Origin: Paragorgia papillata
Taxonomy: Eukaryota; Cnidaria; Anthozoa; Scleralcyonacea; Coralliidae
NCBI GenBank assembly: GCA_035771165.1
Contig: JAWNZC010000261.1
Span: forward strand, 1,253,501-1,317,500
Direction: 5' to 3'
Length of the DNA: 64,000 nt
A program made the position numbers and the translations under genes. Position 1 is the first letter of the stretch, and each line of letters opens with the position of its first letter. This document shows, in pieces, positions 1 to 11,520 of the stretch. Under the pieces are notes generated by a model that saw nothing but the letters and a program-made list of their open reading frames with translations, was not told where the DNA came from and searched no databases.

Positions 1-1654
1 AACCAAATACTACTCCACAAAGCTTGGTCACAATATGCCTATAATATGTTGTTTAAGCGTTTAGTTTTTTGATATATAAAATCTTAAACGCGGAATAATT
101 TTAAAAAACATTCCGAAATTTTGCCCGCATACTAGTTGTGCCGTTCTTTAGCTGTTTCTTTAGCGTAGCAAGCGTTTCTTAGTAGCCTGGGTACGAAGAT
201 GGAGGAAACGCTTGCAGACACGGCCCCGAGATTTTGAAAACCCCACTCGCCCACGAACGGTGACCTGATTGGTACGGCATGTGTTATTCTGTCAACCAAG
301 TGCAGTCAACCTAATAGAGCCTCCGGCTTTTAGCTCACATCACAAGCATAAATAGTACTGGGGAAATTACTCGAAGCTGACGGACTTTCGAAAGATTCCT
401 TTATAAATCAAGGTGACGCGCTAATTTCTCTTCTTCGTAACCGGTAATTTTATACAGATCATTAAAATAGGTAGCCTGTAAACAGACTTTCTTGGAGGGA
501 GGGGGGCCTTTGGGAGAAGTTAAGGCAGCCTGTGGACAATCCATTCAAAAATAAATTCTCTAGTCATTAAAAAAGCCCTTTAAAAGCCCTTTAAAAGACT
601 TTTCATCCACGACCCACGACCCATGCCACGACAGTTACTCAAACTCGCTTTAAGTGCCGGATTTTTACCTGAGAAAATACGTACTGCACTAATTAATTGC
701 TTTAAGGTTACATTATATGATAAAACACTGATTTCATCATTTTTTACAATTTTATCGACTTGTATTAAGAAACTGGGGATCTTTCGACTGCCGTAATTTT
801 TTTTTGAAAATAATAAAAAGCGACCAAGATATAGCTAAAAATGTTACGACTACTGAATTTCTTGGCGCGAAAGTTATAATTATGATTGATAGCGAATTAT
901 TAGTCTACACGCCACGTGAAATCTTCGCGGGTATCGAATATCAAATGTGTGAATGCTTAGCATTATAACTCACCAGCAAAACATGCTCCCATTGACAGTA
1001 ATGGATATAGCGAATTTTCCTCGGTGGCTTTCCTCTTTTCTGCCGATCAGCCACACTTGCTTCAAGCTAGATTCCTAACGAAACTTGAGCCATCAAATCT
1101 GAAGATTATAAATCGAAAGTTGTCTATTTAAGAGTTACACGGTTTATCGACATTCACAGGCAAAAATCGTAAACTGAATAACGAATTGAAAATATAATAA
1201 ACATACCCAAGAGCTCTCATGCCAACAACAAGAAGTTGTTTGTTGTCAGCTCCACTTTGACCTTTTCGATGCTTCTATAATTAGCTTTGCTTTATTTACA
1301 TTTGCGTTTCGCCGGCATGTTCTAAACAAGTGTTCCTGTCTGGTTTCCCGCACGTGTGGTGTATTAAGTTATTTGTTTTAATCAGGGAAAAAACCTTGCC
1401 AAGACACACTAACGTAGAGCTGAGTAGTGATTGGTTTACGTCCAAGGTGATAAGAGGATTAAAAATGTGGGCGGAGGAAATGACAGAAAAAGGAAAAACC
1501 CCGCCAAATCTTTTACCGTCTTTTACAGAGAAAGAAAATTTATCCAATTCCCAGTTGTTACTATCGCAAGTGAAGTCCTGCCTCGTTATTGAGATGAAAC
1601 CTTTAGCCTACTCCACAGGCCACTCTGTGCAGTTTGTGGCCCAAGTAACACTCT
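1..1654. other. Intergenic, no gene recognised
   Basis: AT-rich sequence with frequent stops in all frames. The open stretches are short and none resembles a protein I recognise. I see no repeat longer than a few tens of bases here. Confidence 0.5.
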
Positions 1655-1802
1655 CGTGCCCACTCCAAGTTTACCCACTCCACCCGAGTTTGCCCACTCC
1701 ACTCGAGTTTGCCCACTCCACTCGAGTTTGCCCATTCACCTGAGTTTGCCCATCCAACCCAAATTTGCACACTCCACCCAAGTTTGCCCACTCCATACGA
1801 GT
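1655..1802. repeat. 19-bp minisatellite
   Basis: About eight tandem copies of a degenerate unit close to TTTGCCCACTCCACTCGAG (C/A/G variants at the last positions). The open frames across it on both strands are by-products of the repeat, not genes. Confidence 0.85.
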
Positions 1803-2478
1803 TTTTATCGCCTCTTCCCAATCAGGCCAACAGAGTTGTCTGCGAAGAAGGCTTGAAAATCCAAAAATTTAATATTAATTGCAATAGACACAGATTCTTT
1901 ACACATTTTTTTTTTTTTAATTATAAGTTATCAACTAATCTCTTGACATGATTAGCAAGGGTTTCGACAGATATACACAATACACTATTATAGCATACAA
2001 ATAGTAAATAACCATGCCTCTTGCTGTAGTTATGTTATGACAAAATAGATAAAAAAAACTGTACAGCAATGTGCACCATTGAGTCCATCAGATTATTTTG
2101 CAGAATTTGTACAAGTAAAATATGTTCTAAGACGACATACTATCAAATCGACGCCTAGAAGAACAGTCCGTATAAAATGGATTCCTTTAATAGCGTGTTG
2201 AAATATTTAAAAGCTATCAAGTTAAATCGAATCAAATGGTGAAGCAAGAGAAATTCCTTACGCGGAATGATATCATTCCCAAAAGCATTCATGTACATAT
2301 TGTCTCCTTGCAACAAGACACTATCAACTGTTGCCAAGTTCCACTCGAAGATGCATGAACTCATGAAAGACCTCTGAATCAATGATGACCTTGATAAATA
2401 CTTCTGTAAGCAAATAAAGACATGATGTATCGTTCTTACAGCGAGTTTTCCTTCGAGGAAGAAGGTACTAACACTGCT
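1803..2478. other. Intergenic, no gene recognised
   Basis: AT-rich with homopolymer runs (T11 near 1908). An open frame on the minus strand at 2155-2550 has no recognisable domain and overlaps an inverted repeat, so I do not call it. Confidence 0.45.
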
Positions 2479-2525
2479 CATAGTCCCTGGAATTAAAGTG
2501 TCTGGAAACGCGGCGTACTTCAAAG
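2479..2525 (+). repeat. Left copy of a perfect 47-bp inverted repeat
   Basis: Begins CATAGTCCCTGGAATT and ends GTACTTCAAAG. Its exact reverse complement lies at 4897-4943. The spacer is about 2.4 kb. Similarity stops sharply at both edges, so this is either a short duplicated segment or the inner part of a decayed terminal inverted repeat. Confidence 0.85.
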
Positions 2526-2602
2526 GAAAAACACGGCAAGCTTTGCCCATATTGAGGTAAGCGTATCACGTGACATGAAGGGGCACGGTCAAGGCTATCA
2601 AT

Positions 2603-2753
2603 ATGGCGACAGAACAAGGCGCGAGCGCTTTCCAAGTGAAATATTGACGATGATGAGTTTGATTTTGGAGATGATACCTTAGCGATAAATTTAAATTTAC
2701 TGGAGATGGATGCGGCGGAGATTGAAGCTCAAATGGAGACTATTGTCAGCGCT
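2603..2753 (+). pseudogene. Possible broken first coding exon
   Basis: An ATG at 2603 opens a 14-codon frame (MATEQGASAFQVKY) that stops at TGA. A one-base shift then gives an acidic frame (DDDEFDFGDD, then AINLNLLEMDAAEIEAQ) that runs into a good splice donor, GTAAGT, at 2754. A polypyrimidine tract and CAG acceptor follow at 2836-2844. Charge pattern and donor look exon-like, but the frame is interrupted, no downstream exon is recognisable and no family can be named. It could be the 5' exon of a decayed transposon gene or chance. Confidence 0.25.
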
Positions 2754-2845
2754 GTAAGTGTTTTATCGATGTTTATAATACGATAAGTGCTGCTCTCAGG
2801 ACATTAGGAACACCGAAGGCTGAAATGGTTCTTTGTATTTTCAGA

Positions 2846-4896
2846 TGCAGGAACCCCCAAGTGTTTTTTGTGTGTTATGTGCATCAAAACATGAAATCGA
2901 AAGATGGTTTGACCTTACATGTTCGAAGGAACCACAGTTAGCTTAGTAAAAGGCTGTGAAACGGGAGAAGACAACCACAAGCTGGCATCCTTTATGAGTC
3001 CTTTATACATGTGCGGTGTTGTCAAACCATCAAACATTGTCGAAGGGGCTAAACAAAATTTTCTGCAGTCGGGTGTTTATTCGCAATAACTAACCGCTTT
3101 CTGGCTTGTCGAAATCAGAAACATATACAGGCACCGAAAAGGGGAATCGAGCGATTAGCAATTCTATGGCTATTTATTTTGCGCTCAGCCAAGTTGTTGG
3201 AAAATTCTAATTAAACTTCTGTTGTCGACTGTGACCTGCTGAGATTTAAATTATTAGTTTTGTCAAAGCATATTGTCTTTTGGTAATTAGTAACTATTTT
3301 GTGTTTTTAAACTTGTTATCATTATTTTCTGTACATAAATGAGTGGTCTTAACTTTTTCATTAATTAAATGCTATTTAAAGATTATATACCATGCAATTG
3401 TTATCTTTGTTATTATTTTACTGGTAATACATAATAAATTATCCTGTGCAGTGATCACAGACTTCTCTACAGTATGCTTTCTGGCTTTTAATGGCAGATT
3501 AGTGATATCAGTGCTTTTCCTTTTTATGACATCCTGAAACATTTCCTTGTATCACTAGCAAACATTTTTTCTTTGAATAGAAATGGCATTAGCATTTATA
3601 ATGTACTTGAACTCATACAGATCAAGTTTGGGTTGCCTGAGCGTTTCCCTGCAATCCTCATTTGATGGACTCTAACCATCAAATTACTCTAGTCTTTAAC
3701 CATGCACATCGTGACAGATTTCAACTATCAGGACGTATTTTAATCCTTGACGAAGGAATTGAAAAGAAGTAGGTTGTAATTTTATTAGACTGTGTTTGTG
3801 TTGAGATAAACATTCTACATTGAGAAACATTGGCGTCTTTCCAACACTTGATAAAAGGTAAAAATTCTGTTGTCAACTACTGCACGCGTACGTGCATCAT
3901 TCAGAATTTTCACTCTGTGCTTAACTTGACTCATGCATGGGGTTTTTATGGCAAATTTTGTGATGCTCCAGCTCCGGTTTCTCTGTAGTCGTCTAAAATT
4001 TGTATTGAAATGCAGCATGTTAAGTAAACAAACTCACCCGACCCGCGGATTATTTTGTCGCGAAACCCATATATATGGAAGTTTTATTAATACAATCTGA
4101 GCGAATTCGACCACTTGTTTTAACGATTCTCTCCGCTTCACAAAACTGGTATATTGCCTTTAACCACTGGAATGGATAGCGGTATTTTCGACTTTAGTCA
4201 GTTTACCAAGGCCATGCCCACTGACCGAAGCTTTGCGCGGTGCATGACATAACAGACTTATTTCCCGCTCTAGCACCCGTTTTGGCAAACGTGATGCGCA
4301 ACTGCTTGTTGCATTTAGGGCAGGCTAGTTCTGAGTCACAATCTGTTTTTTTTTTAACGATTTAAAGTAAGAAATAATCGAGAAATATTAAATAAAGTGA
4401 GACCAAACAAATGCGATCGAGGCCTACTATTATTAACCAGCTGTCAATTCATTCTATCATCGGATAAAGTATAACTTTCTCTGGAAATCATCATGATTCA
4501 GATAACCAAATTATATAATGTAGCGTGTATATACTTATATACTAACTTCAATGTCACTTGGTTGGAAATGTCTATTACAAATGCGTACGTTGCCTTCGTC
4601 TATTTATGCGAATATCTTTTACATCAACAACGACTTGTCGTCGTGTTCCTTTGTAATACAGTACTATTTATTATTTCAATTCTCTTTGCCAAGACGCCTT
4701 TGCAACATTTGACGTAGATGGAATGCTTAATAGACTTATCCTTTCGTGTTTTTTCTCCGCGATTATTACTCTACATCCAAATGTTGAACAATTTGCGCCC
4801 GGCAGTACTTTTGCTGAGCGTGGCTAAACAGATAACATCTGAAACGTGCCCCTTCTTCCCACGTGATCAGAATTGAGAGGGAACAAAAAGTGTGCG
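2846..4896. other. Spacer between the 47-bp inverted repeats
   Basis: AT-rich, with only short open frames (e.g. 3343-3537, 3815-4018, 4493-4717) that show no domain. No repeat array or RNA gene is visible. Confidence 0.4.
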
Positions 4897-4943
4897 CTTT
4901 GAAGTACGCCGCGTTTCCAGACACTTTAATTCCAGGGACTATG
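4897..4943 (-). repeat. Right copy of the perfect 47-bp inverted repeat
   Basis: Exact reverse complement of 2479-2525. The flanks are not related to those of the left copy. Confidence 0.85.
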
Positions 4944-6897
4944 CACTGCTTGAATTGAACTTGAATCTTTGTACCCAAGCTCGGCCATAATAGCGTACTA
5001 CGGATTGCGCAATACGCGAACATTCAAACTTCAAATCGAGATATCGACCATACATAACTCGGCAAATGGACTGGGCACGACTAAGGACATAGGGCACCCC
5101 AAACGAACGTCAACAATAGTGTCGGCGGCAAAAATATATATCGGCGATTCGCGTTTTATCCAATACTTCCCAAGCTTGGCCACAATGTTGAAGAATAGCA
5201 AAAGAGTAAAACTGTATTCGCATTTTAGATTTAGTGCAACATTTTTTAAGTAATATGCATTTCTTGTATCGTTTTCACCAAATCAAGATGAGTCAACTTG
5301 CCTGCTTTATATCAAAGCAAATACAATACCTGTCAAAAAATGCGAAAAACGTTTTGTTTTTTGATCATTTGAGATAAGAAATATGATGTTTTGTAAGCTT
5401 CTGAGCGAAACCAGAACCGCCGATATCCCATGGCGCAAAGGGCGCCATTATTTTAAAAGCACCTCGTAGCAACTGCAATTTTAAAAGTGTAGAATTTTTG
5501 TTGAATACTTAGCTTCTTCAGTGATTTATCATTGTGCATGCCAAATTTGAGAAACAAAACTTATAAAATTGAGCGCACGGTGAGTATTTTGGTAAAATGA
5601 GATTCTATCATATGATGTAACCTTAAGCCTAAAGGAGTTTTTACTTGAAACAAAATTTAGGGCAATCAAAGTTAAAAATACTAATTAAAAGGTCGTGAAA
5701 CGGTCGCTTGATAAACAAGTTCAAAATCCGCCATTACTTGTCCGGCCATCTTTGTTTAGGATCTGCCAGTCGTCTCCCGCGCGTGCACATTCCCATCATG
5801 CACCAAAATCCTCAAATTTTCAGAGACTATACTGTGTACGAGTCAAAACTTTTCAGTTCATAGCTCAAAGGCTATACGTCAGATTCTGTTAAAACGTTAA
5901 TATCGGTGAATGCTCCTGCCATTCTTCAATTCTCTGTTTACTAAAACAAAACAATGTCAACGAGTTTTTCACTTATACACACTTTAAGATTGAACTTAAG
6001 CCATTGCGATTTAAGAATTGGTAAAGGAAAACACTGTGTCATCGTGGGTTGTTTATGTCGCACCTATTACTTTTTTTTATATGCCACGTAGTTAACGCAC
6101 CGGTTACATTAAATCCATAAAGTGTCAGGGGAAAAACAAATTTATAGGTCTTAATTACCGAATGATTTATGCATTTTTACATTTTTCATATTATGACATT
6201 TTGCGTGCGAGAAACAGATGTTTGCCTCCAAGACCAGCTGTTGAGTTATGTTAATAATTTCCTATGCAAAGAAAGCATACGTGCACATACCTTTCAGTCT
6301 GCCAAACCGGAACGTTCTGTAATAAAAAAATTGGCACACAATGAAGCCATAGTGTTGCTGTATTTTAAAAGCTGTTCTTTGGAAAGGTAAGTCAAAGTCT
6401 TGAAAATAAACATATTTAAAAAAAAGAAGAAACAAATTTTGGTTTTGACAATAATTAGGTAGTGTCCAAGCATTTTCAAGCTACACTATATAATTGTGAT
6501 ATACGAACTCGTGAAACAAATACTACTACTACGTATGATTTTCATTGATTTTCTTTGATTAACGTAACGTGTCTTGAAATAAGTTTTCTTTAAAAAAATC
6601 ATATACGGTGAAATTTAGTTTTTCAGTCAGTACATGTTCTCATTCTGTGTTTGCACGCAGAATCGCAAAAAAATAAATTTCACAGTATATGATTTAATTA
6701 CTTGGGTTAAGTAACCTAACATTTACTTATACCTGCAAAATATATATTCAGATGTGTGCTGGAAATTGTTAAAAATAATTTCGTAGTATATCAAAATGAA
6801 TAATCGCTGCTATTGACCTATCGAATTAGGATCATCTTATTTGAAATTCTGATCATAATAGCTTATTTGAAAACTATTTGCTTTCAGTCCTCAGTTT

Positions 6898-6900
<3 letters not shown>
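4944..6900. other. Intergenic, no gene recognised
   Basis: AT-rich, with several stops per 100 bp in every frame. Small open frames at 4969-5253 and 6169-6390 have no recognisable content. Confidence 0.4.

Positions 6901-6950
<50 letters not shown>
6901..6950. repeat. (TA)n microsatellite
   Basis: About 25 uninterrupted TA dinucleotides. Confidence 0.97.
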
Positions 6951-6951
<1 letters not shown>

Positions 6952-7639
6952 CAAAACGTTAATTATTGTTTGTTTAATGTCTATCCTGGGAACACAACGT
7001 ACAAAATTTTTGTTGTCATTTGTTAACTTAATCAAACATGGATTTCCTTTTTTAATTTGATAACTCGACGAATCTATTCACTAGACTCTTGTTAGAAAAT
7101 TATAATTACCTAGCAAATATGTATTTTTCATAAAAGCCATACGATAAGATTTGGACATAATAAAGTTAGGAAAGAAAGATGTGAGTGAGGAGGGTAGAGG
7201 TAAAGAAACAGTGTTATTCAGTTCGCATAGGAAAATTACCGGTCTTGATATCCTTGTTTTCAAACGTCATAGGCCAGGCTTGGAGAACTGACCATTCCTA
7301 GTGAGTTTTTGAATTTTTTTTTAACTTCGATTAATTGTGATTTTCATGTCTTCATGGATGAAAGTTTGTTTATTTTTAAAAATAACTTTTTTCGAACAGA
7401 AACTAGTTCTTGGAGATTTGCAAATTTGACTAAAAATATGGGAAAAGAGAAGAAGCTAGATTATTTTATAGATAGGGTGGCCTAGAACGAAATTTGCTAC
7501 ATCAGAGATGAAATTAGGAAAAAAGCCATTACTTATTAGCTATCGATCAGTTTCTTTGTTGTAGTTCTCGATAAAGTCGGAAGTAGTGAATTGCCTTTTC
7601 GGATAAAAGGGTTAAATAGCTCAGTTAAGTACAACAACG
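6951..7639. other. Intergenic, no gene recognised
   Basis: AT-rich, no recognisable coding or repeat content. Confidence 0.4.
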
Positions 7640-8600
7640 GTGTATTTATTCAATAAATGCTTCTTGAATTGTAAAGTTGGTAAATAATTAATATGTTTTC
7701 CCAATCCTATTTTTGTGATGACTTTTTAAATATCATCTGTTTTGTATTAAATGTTTATATAGTTGGATGCATTAGTCAAAATCGTTATTTAAAAATTATT
7801 CTATAAATGATACTTGAATAGTGAAAAAAGGGTAAAAATTGATATAATGTTTTTGGCCCAATCTTATTTTTCTTATGGCTCTTTTTAATAACATCTGTTT
7901 TGTATCATATCATTATAGTTAGGTGTTTAGTCAAAATAATTATTTAAAAATTATTCTATAAATGTAGCTTGAATAGTCAAGGAAGGGTAAAACATAAATA
8001 TAATGTTTTTCCCAATCTTATTTTTGTTATGGCTCTTTTTAATAATATCTGTTTTGTATGGCGGCGTTTAGACTGAGTGCCCGTGCCCAGTGCCCGGGAA
8101 GGAGCACTAAATACACTGGTGTTCAGACACGTTCCCAAACCCTGGGTGCTTTTTGTGCTTCTTGGCGCCAAAATATATTTTGTCGATGTGTTTCCACTGT
8201 TTGTTCCTGGTAAGAATGTATGTTCGCTCAGTTTATGTATGTTGTTTTGATTAAAAGTGCTGGGCACCGTAAAATCTTGTTCAGATTGGAGCTCGTGCCC
8301 GGCACGTGCCCGGGTACTACCTCTCGAGGTAGTGCCCGTGTCCGGGCATCGTGCCCGTTTTTTTTGCTCGGGAACGTTGTTCAGACTAGTGCCCGTGCCC
8401 GGGCACGAGGCACGGGTACTCAATCCGAACGCCGCCTTATGAGATATCGTTATAGTTAGGTGTACATGTATATTAATCAAAATCGTCAGTAAAGAATTAT
8501 TCTATAAATCTTGCTCGAATAGTGAAGAAATTGCAAAAAAAAAATTAAATTAACGTTTTCCCCCAATCTCATTGTTGTTGTGTCTTTTTTAAAGATATTT
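7640..8600. repeat. 155-bp tandem array, 3-4 copies, one interrupted
   Basis: Units begin near 7640, 7793, 7948 and 8495. Each contains AATTATTCTATAAATG, then a gene-free stretch with CCCAATCTTATTTTTGTTATGGCTC and CATCTGTTTTGTAT. Copy 3 is split by a 379-bp inserted element (8059-8437). Taking that out restores the unit and a period of roughly 155-168 bp. Confidence 0.8.
8059..8437. mobile_element. TA-flanked MITE inside the tandem array
   Basis: Terminal inverted repeats: TGGCGGCGTTTAGACTGAGT at the left, and the reverse complement of the right end reads AGGCGGCGTTCGGATTGAGT. The TA target duplication is at 8057-8058 and 8438-8439. Comparison with the neighbouring uninterrupted unit supports a 2-bp TA duplication. 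The interior is rich in GTGCCCGGGCAC palindromes. It encodes nothing credible: the open frames at 7977-8480 and 8220-8459 are by-products of GC-rich inverted repeats. TA duplication fits Tc1/mariner-type or similar transposases supplied in trans. Confidence 0.75.
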
Positions 8601-8865
8601 CATAATTAATTATATCTTTCTGACAAGCCCTCACTTTTCACTCTGTGAACCAATAGCTAAAGCTATTAGTTTGATTATTCATAACGGAGTTATGGGTTTT
8701 ATTTGTTAAATGATCGATGAGTTCTACACACGTATTTAATTGCTATATACTGCAATTCACAGAATGAAAACAGACAATATAAAGCTGACAAAAGTTAAGC
8801 TAACTTTATTAACATTATTTCCGTTTGTTTTTTTAAATTAATATGTTTCGGTATAATATATCAAT

Positions 8866-8969
8866 TATAGACCTTTCGCTCGGGGTATTCCACAAAAAAT
8901 TACCCCTCGAGATGATATTTCGTCCCTCGGGGTAATTGTTTGTGTAATACCCCTCGCTCCAGGTCTATA
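8866..8969. repeat. 104-bp hairpin, MITE-like
   Basis: Imperfect palindrome beginning TATAGACCT and ending AGGTCTATA. The arms of about 40 nt carry CGGGGTATT and AATTACCCC and flank a short centre (TCGAGATGATATTTCGTCC). It is probably a small TA-flanked MITE; a structured RNA is possible but nothing supports that specifically. Confidence 0.65.
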
Positions 8970-9340
8970 AGTCTATATTGTCATTTGGGCAAAAATTGTG
9001 TTAATATTTTAACACATTGACATTGAGTTGTATTTATAATGTTCACCAGTTAAGTTAAAATCTTCAAAAAGGGTTAGGGTTATAGTCTAACTCAGTTGAG
9101 CCTCTGTTCGCCTGCGTCCGTTATAAACTTTTAGGTATATAATAGTGCTTAGTTGCGTTCATCGCTTCAGTCCTTTTTGGTTATTGCTTATTGAAGCTAA
9201 AGAAATACCTAACCTATAGTGTCGTAAAGAAGAGAAAGCTTTGACTTGATGTGATGACGCGCGGTCTAAAATTCTGCTCTTCACTTAGATTTCAGAGCTT
9301 ATACATTCACGGGCATTACCTTCCATATTATATATACAAG
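8970..9340. other. Intergenic, no gene recognised
   Basis: No coding or repeat structure noticed. Confidence 0.35.
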
Positions 9341-9960
9341 AACTCGTGACCAAGTTCTCGGCAACGGCCTTCGTGGCCCAGTCGGTTAGGGCGCTGGACT
9401 AATAATCCCATTGTAGTAAGGCCGGGTAGTTGCATTTTTCGTAACTGGTCTCGGTCGGGCCTTAGAAATAATCGACACTCGTAATATCACCATCGCTATT
9501 TTCCTCTACATTTCATCGAGTGTAAATGCCAATATTAGTCTTTAATATACCCTATGCATTCACCGGCATTACCGTCCATTCATTACCAAGCTCTCGGCAA
9601 CGGCCTTCGTGGCCCAGTGCATTTTTCGTAACTGGTCTCGGTCGGGTCTTAGAAATAATCGACACTCGTAATATCACCATCGCAATTTTCCTCTACATTT
9701 CATCGAGTGTAAATGCCAATATTAATCTTTAATATACCCTATAATGCATTCACCGGCGTTACCCTCCATCTCATATATACTAGAACTCATGACCAAGGTC
9801 TCGGGAACGGCCTTCGTGGCCCAGTCGATTAGGGCGCTGGACTAGTTTCCCAGGGTCGTGGGTTAGATTCCCGCCGAAGGCCGGATGTTGCATTTTTCGT
9901 AACTGGTCTCGGTCATTACACTCCTAATATCATCATCGCAATTTTCCTTAAAACCAACTG
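9341..9960 (+). repeat. Tandem tRNA-derived (SINE-like) repeat, three units
   Basis: Roughly 225-bp units, each containing a tRNA-like head (or its first 16 nt in the middle unit, at 9602-9617), then TGCATTTTTCGTAACTGGTCTCGGTC, then GACACTCGTAATATCACCATCGC, then ATTTCATCGAGTGTAAATGCC. Head-to-tail repetition is unusual for a SINE and points to local unequal exchange after one insertion. Written motifs differ slightly between units. Confidence 0.7.
9809..9882 (+). tRNA. tRNA-Thr(AGT)-like pseudogene
   Basis: Best of the three tRNA-like heads in this array. It has a perfect 7-bp acceptor stem (GGCCTTC with GAAGGCC), a D arm with box A-like TGGCCCAGTCGATTAGG, a 7-nt anticodon loop CTAGTTT (anticodon AGT) and a T arm with box B-like GGTTAGATTCC. 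Deviations: A-C mismatch closing the anticodon stem, T at position 37, AG instead of CG in the T loop and one extra base before the acceptor strand. These and the repetition argue for a SINE head or pseudogene rather than a working tRNA. Confidence 0.55.
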
Positions 9961-10021
9961 TTGCGTTAACACTAATTTGCTATTTTGATATATGTTCGTG
10001 TAGACACAAAAACTATGTTAA

Positions 10022-10697
10022 CTCATCACCAGAAATTTGGGACAAGATGCATGGTGGCGCGCGTACGTATTAAGGACCATAATAATGGAGCTTCTCAACA
10101 GTAAATATTAAGGAGAGCACATAATAACAAATTTTGCTTAAACGGTGACATATTTCTTCTTTGCCCGACTCCATCTGACTTCGGCATGGACTAAGAAACA
10201 GTTATAACTAAAAAACATTTGCTTACTTCGACGACAAAGTACGTCCCTAGCTCGTCTTATTTTCTTGTTTTTGCACTAAAAGCGCCACTATCCATAGTGT
10301 TAGCCATAGTAATCTTTGTAAACAGGTGCTAGAATTTGGCTAAATTGACCAACAACGTTACGGGCGATGCGAAGTCTCCAGATCGCAATGCATTCGGCAT
10401 GAGTCAGTCTACTTCCTGAGCACATAAAGATCCTGATACGTCCCTAGCATATACTTCCAAAAGCGTTTGATCTTGTTTGATTTCACAGTCCTTGTGGTCG
10501 TTTACAGGTTGTTTATATATACATACATGCACGATTTAGGCAAATTCTAAAGAACTCAATGACCTGAATAATGAGAAACACTAGAATACAATAGAATCAC
10601 ACGCCTTAGAAGACGCTTAGAATACATAATTATATTATTAGGCGAATAGCCGCTACCGAGAGCGGCGGCACAAACGACCCAAATTTCTGGTGATGTA
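10022..10697. mobile_element. TTAA-flanked non-autonomous DNA transposon
   Basis: TTAA lies at 10018-10021 and 10698-10701. Inverted ends: CTCATCACCAGAAATTTGGG at the left, TACATCACCAGAAATTTGGG on the reverse strand at the right (18 of 20 match). No coding capacity. It contains a 456-bp segment (10186-10641) found again, inverted, at 47515-47960. Confidence 0.7.
10186..10641 (+). repeat. Dispersed ~450-bp repeat, copy 1
   Basis: Runs from ATGGACTAAGAAACAGTTAT to ATAATTATATTATTAG. The inverted second copy at 47515-47960 is of similar length and high identity. Nothing in it reads as a gene. Confidence 0.8.
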
Positions 10698-10739
10698 TTA
10701 ATACCTCAAAAAGTCTGATTATTTTTATGGCCTTGGAAA

Positions 10740-10860
10740 CTAATCACGACGAAAATACCTCCCAGAAATCGCAGAAAATACGTTTCTGGGATTTCAAAAT
10801 TCAAAATTTTCTGGGGGAGCATGCCCCCATACCACCGACACCTGCCTCTTGCGGAAAAAG
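10740..10860. repeat. hAT-like end fragment
   Basis: Contains CAAAATTTTCTGGGGGAGCATGCCCCC, here quoted in pieces: AAATTTTCTGGGGG then AGCATGCCCCC. The same GGGGGCATGCCCCC plus AAAATTTT arrangement sits just inside the left end of the hAT-like element at 55175. No termini can be set. Confidence 0.4.
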
Positions 10861-11310
10861 AATTTACCGCACCTTTCATTGCTAGTGCTTGGCTAGGACG
10901 AACAGTCGATTCAATCCACTGTTAGAACGCAACTTTCTCGGTTTTATGCATGTGGTTCGTCAGTCCATCGTGCTGCTTCTGCAGAGTGATTGCTTGAGCG
11001 CAAAACCGGCCAACAGAAGACCATTCTTTTATCACATGCTACTTACGCGCATTAACAAAGTTGTTTTCATTAAGATAAGATGTTCTGTGTGCATATTTAC
11101 ATACGATATTTTCAGCAGTTCTCCAACCAACGCATTATCGAATTTACTTCGGAGATATATCGCGTGGACAGTCAACTTTTCAGTAACGATAAGGCAATTT
11201 TTGGGATTCTTGACAGCAATGATGATTAAAATTATAATGCGAGAGAAGTACCACCGCTATTACGTAATTTAATGTCATGTGACGTGACATTCGGGCAAAT
11301 ATTCTGCTTA
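10861..11310. other. Intergenic, no gene recognised
   Basis: A 127-codon open frame at 10889-11272 shows no domain, no clear codon bias and runs into degenerate simple repeat. I do not call it. Confidence 0.35.
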
Positions 11311-11520
11311 GCTCCCGTTCGCAACTTATATGGCTTTCACGATTTTTTTGCAACTTTTTTAGCAACTTTATTTTTTGCGACTTTTATGGTTTTCGCGAGT
11401 TTTTCCGCGACTATTGTTTCGACTTTTTCCCCGACTTATTTCGCGACACTTTGCACATTTAGGTGAAGGGAATGTTATGGTGTCTCAGAGATGACATAAA
11501 TCTTTTTTTATTTTCGCGCA
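11311..11520 (+). repeat. Degenerate GCGACTTTTT repeat, copy 1
   Basis: Loose tandem of TTTTTGCGACTTT and TTTTCGCGAGTTTTTC words followed by AGGTGAAGGGAA and CAGAGATGACATAAATC. Related stretches occur at 25040-25150 (same strand) and 25540-25680 (opposite strand), so this is part of a dispersed repeat. Confidence 0.6.

Noticed and set aside
5041..5253. Open frame 4969-5253 as a gene
   Set aside because: No domain, unsupported start and AT-rich random composition.
7977..8480. 167-codon minus-strand frame
   Set aside because: Runs through a GC-rich MITE and a tandem array; composition follows the repeats and there is no domain.
9341..9960. Tandem units as a CRISPR-like array
   Set aside because: Units are about 225 bp and tRNA-derived, with no short repeat-spacer alternation. 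No CRISPR is expected or seen in this eukaryotic window.
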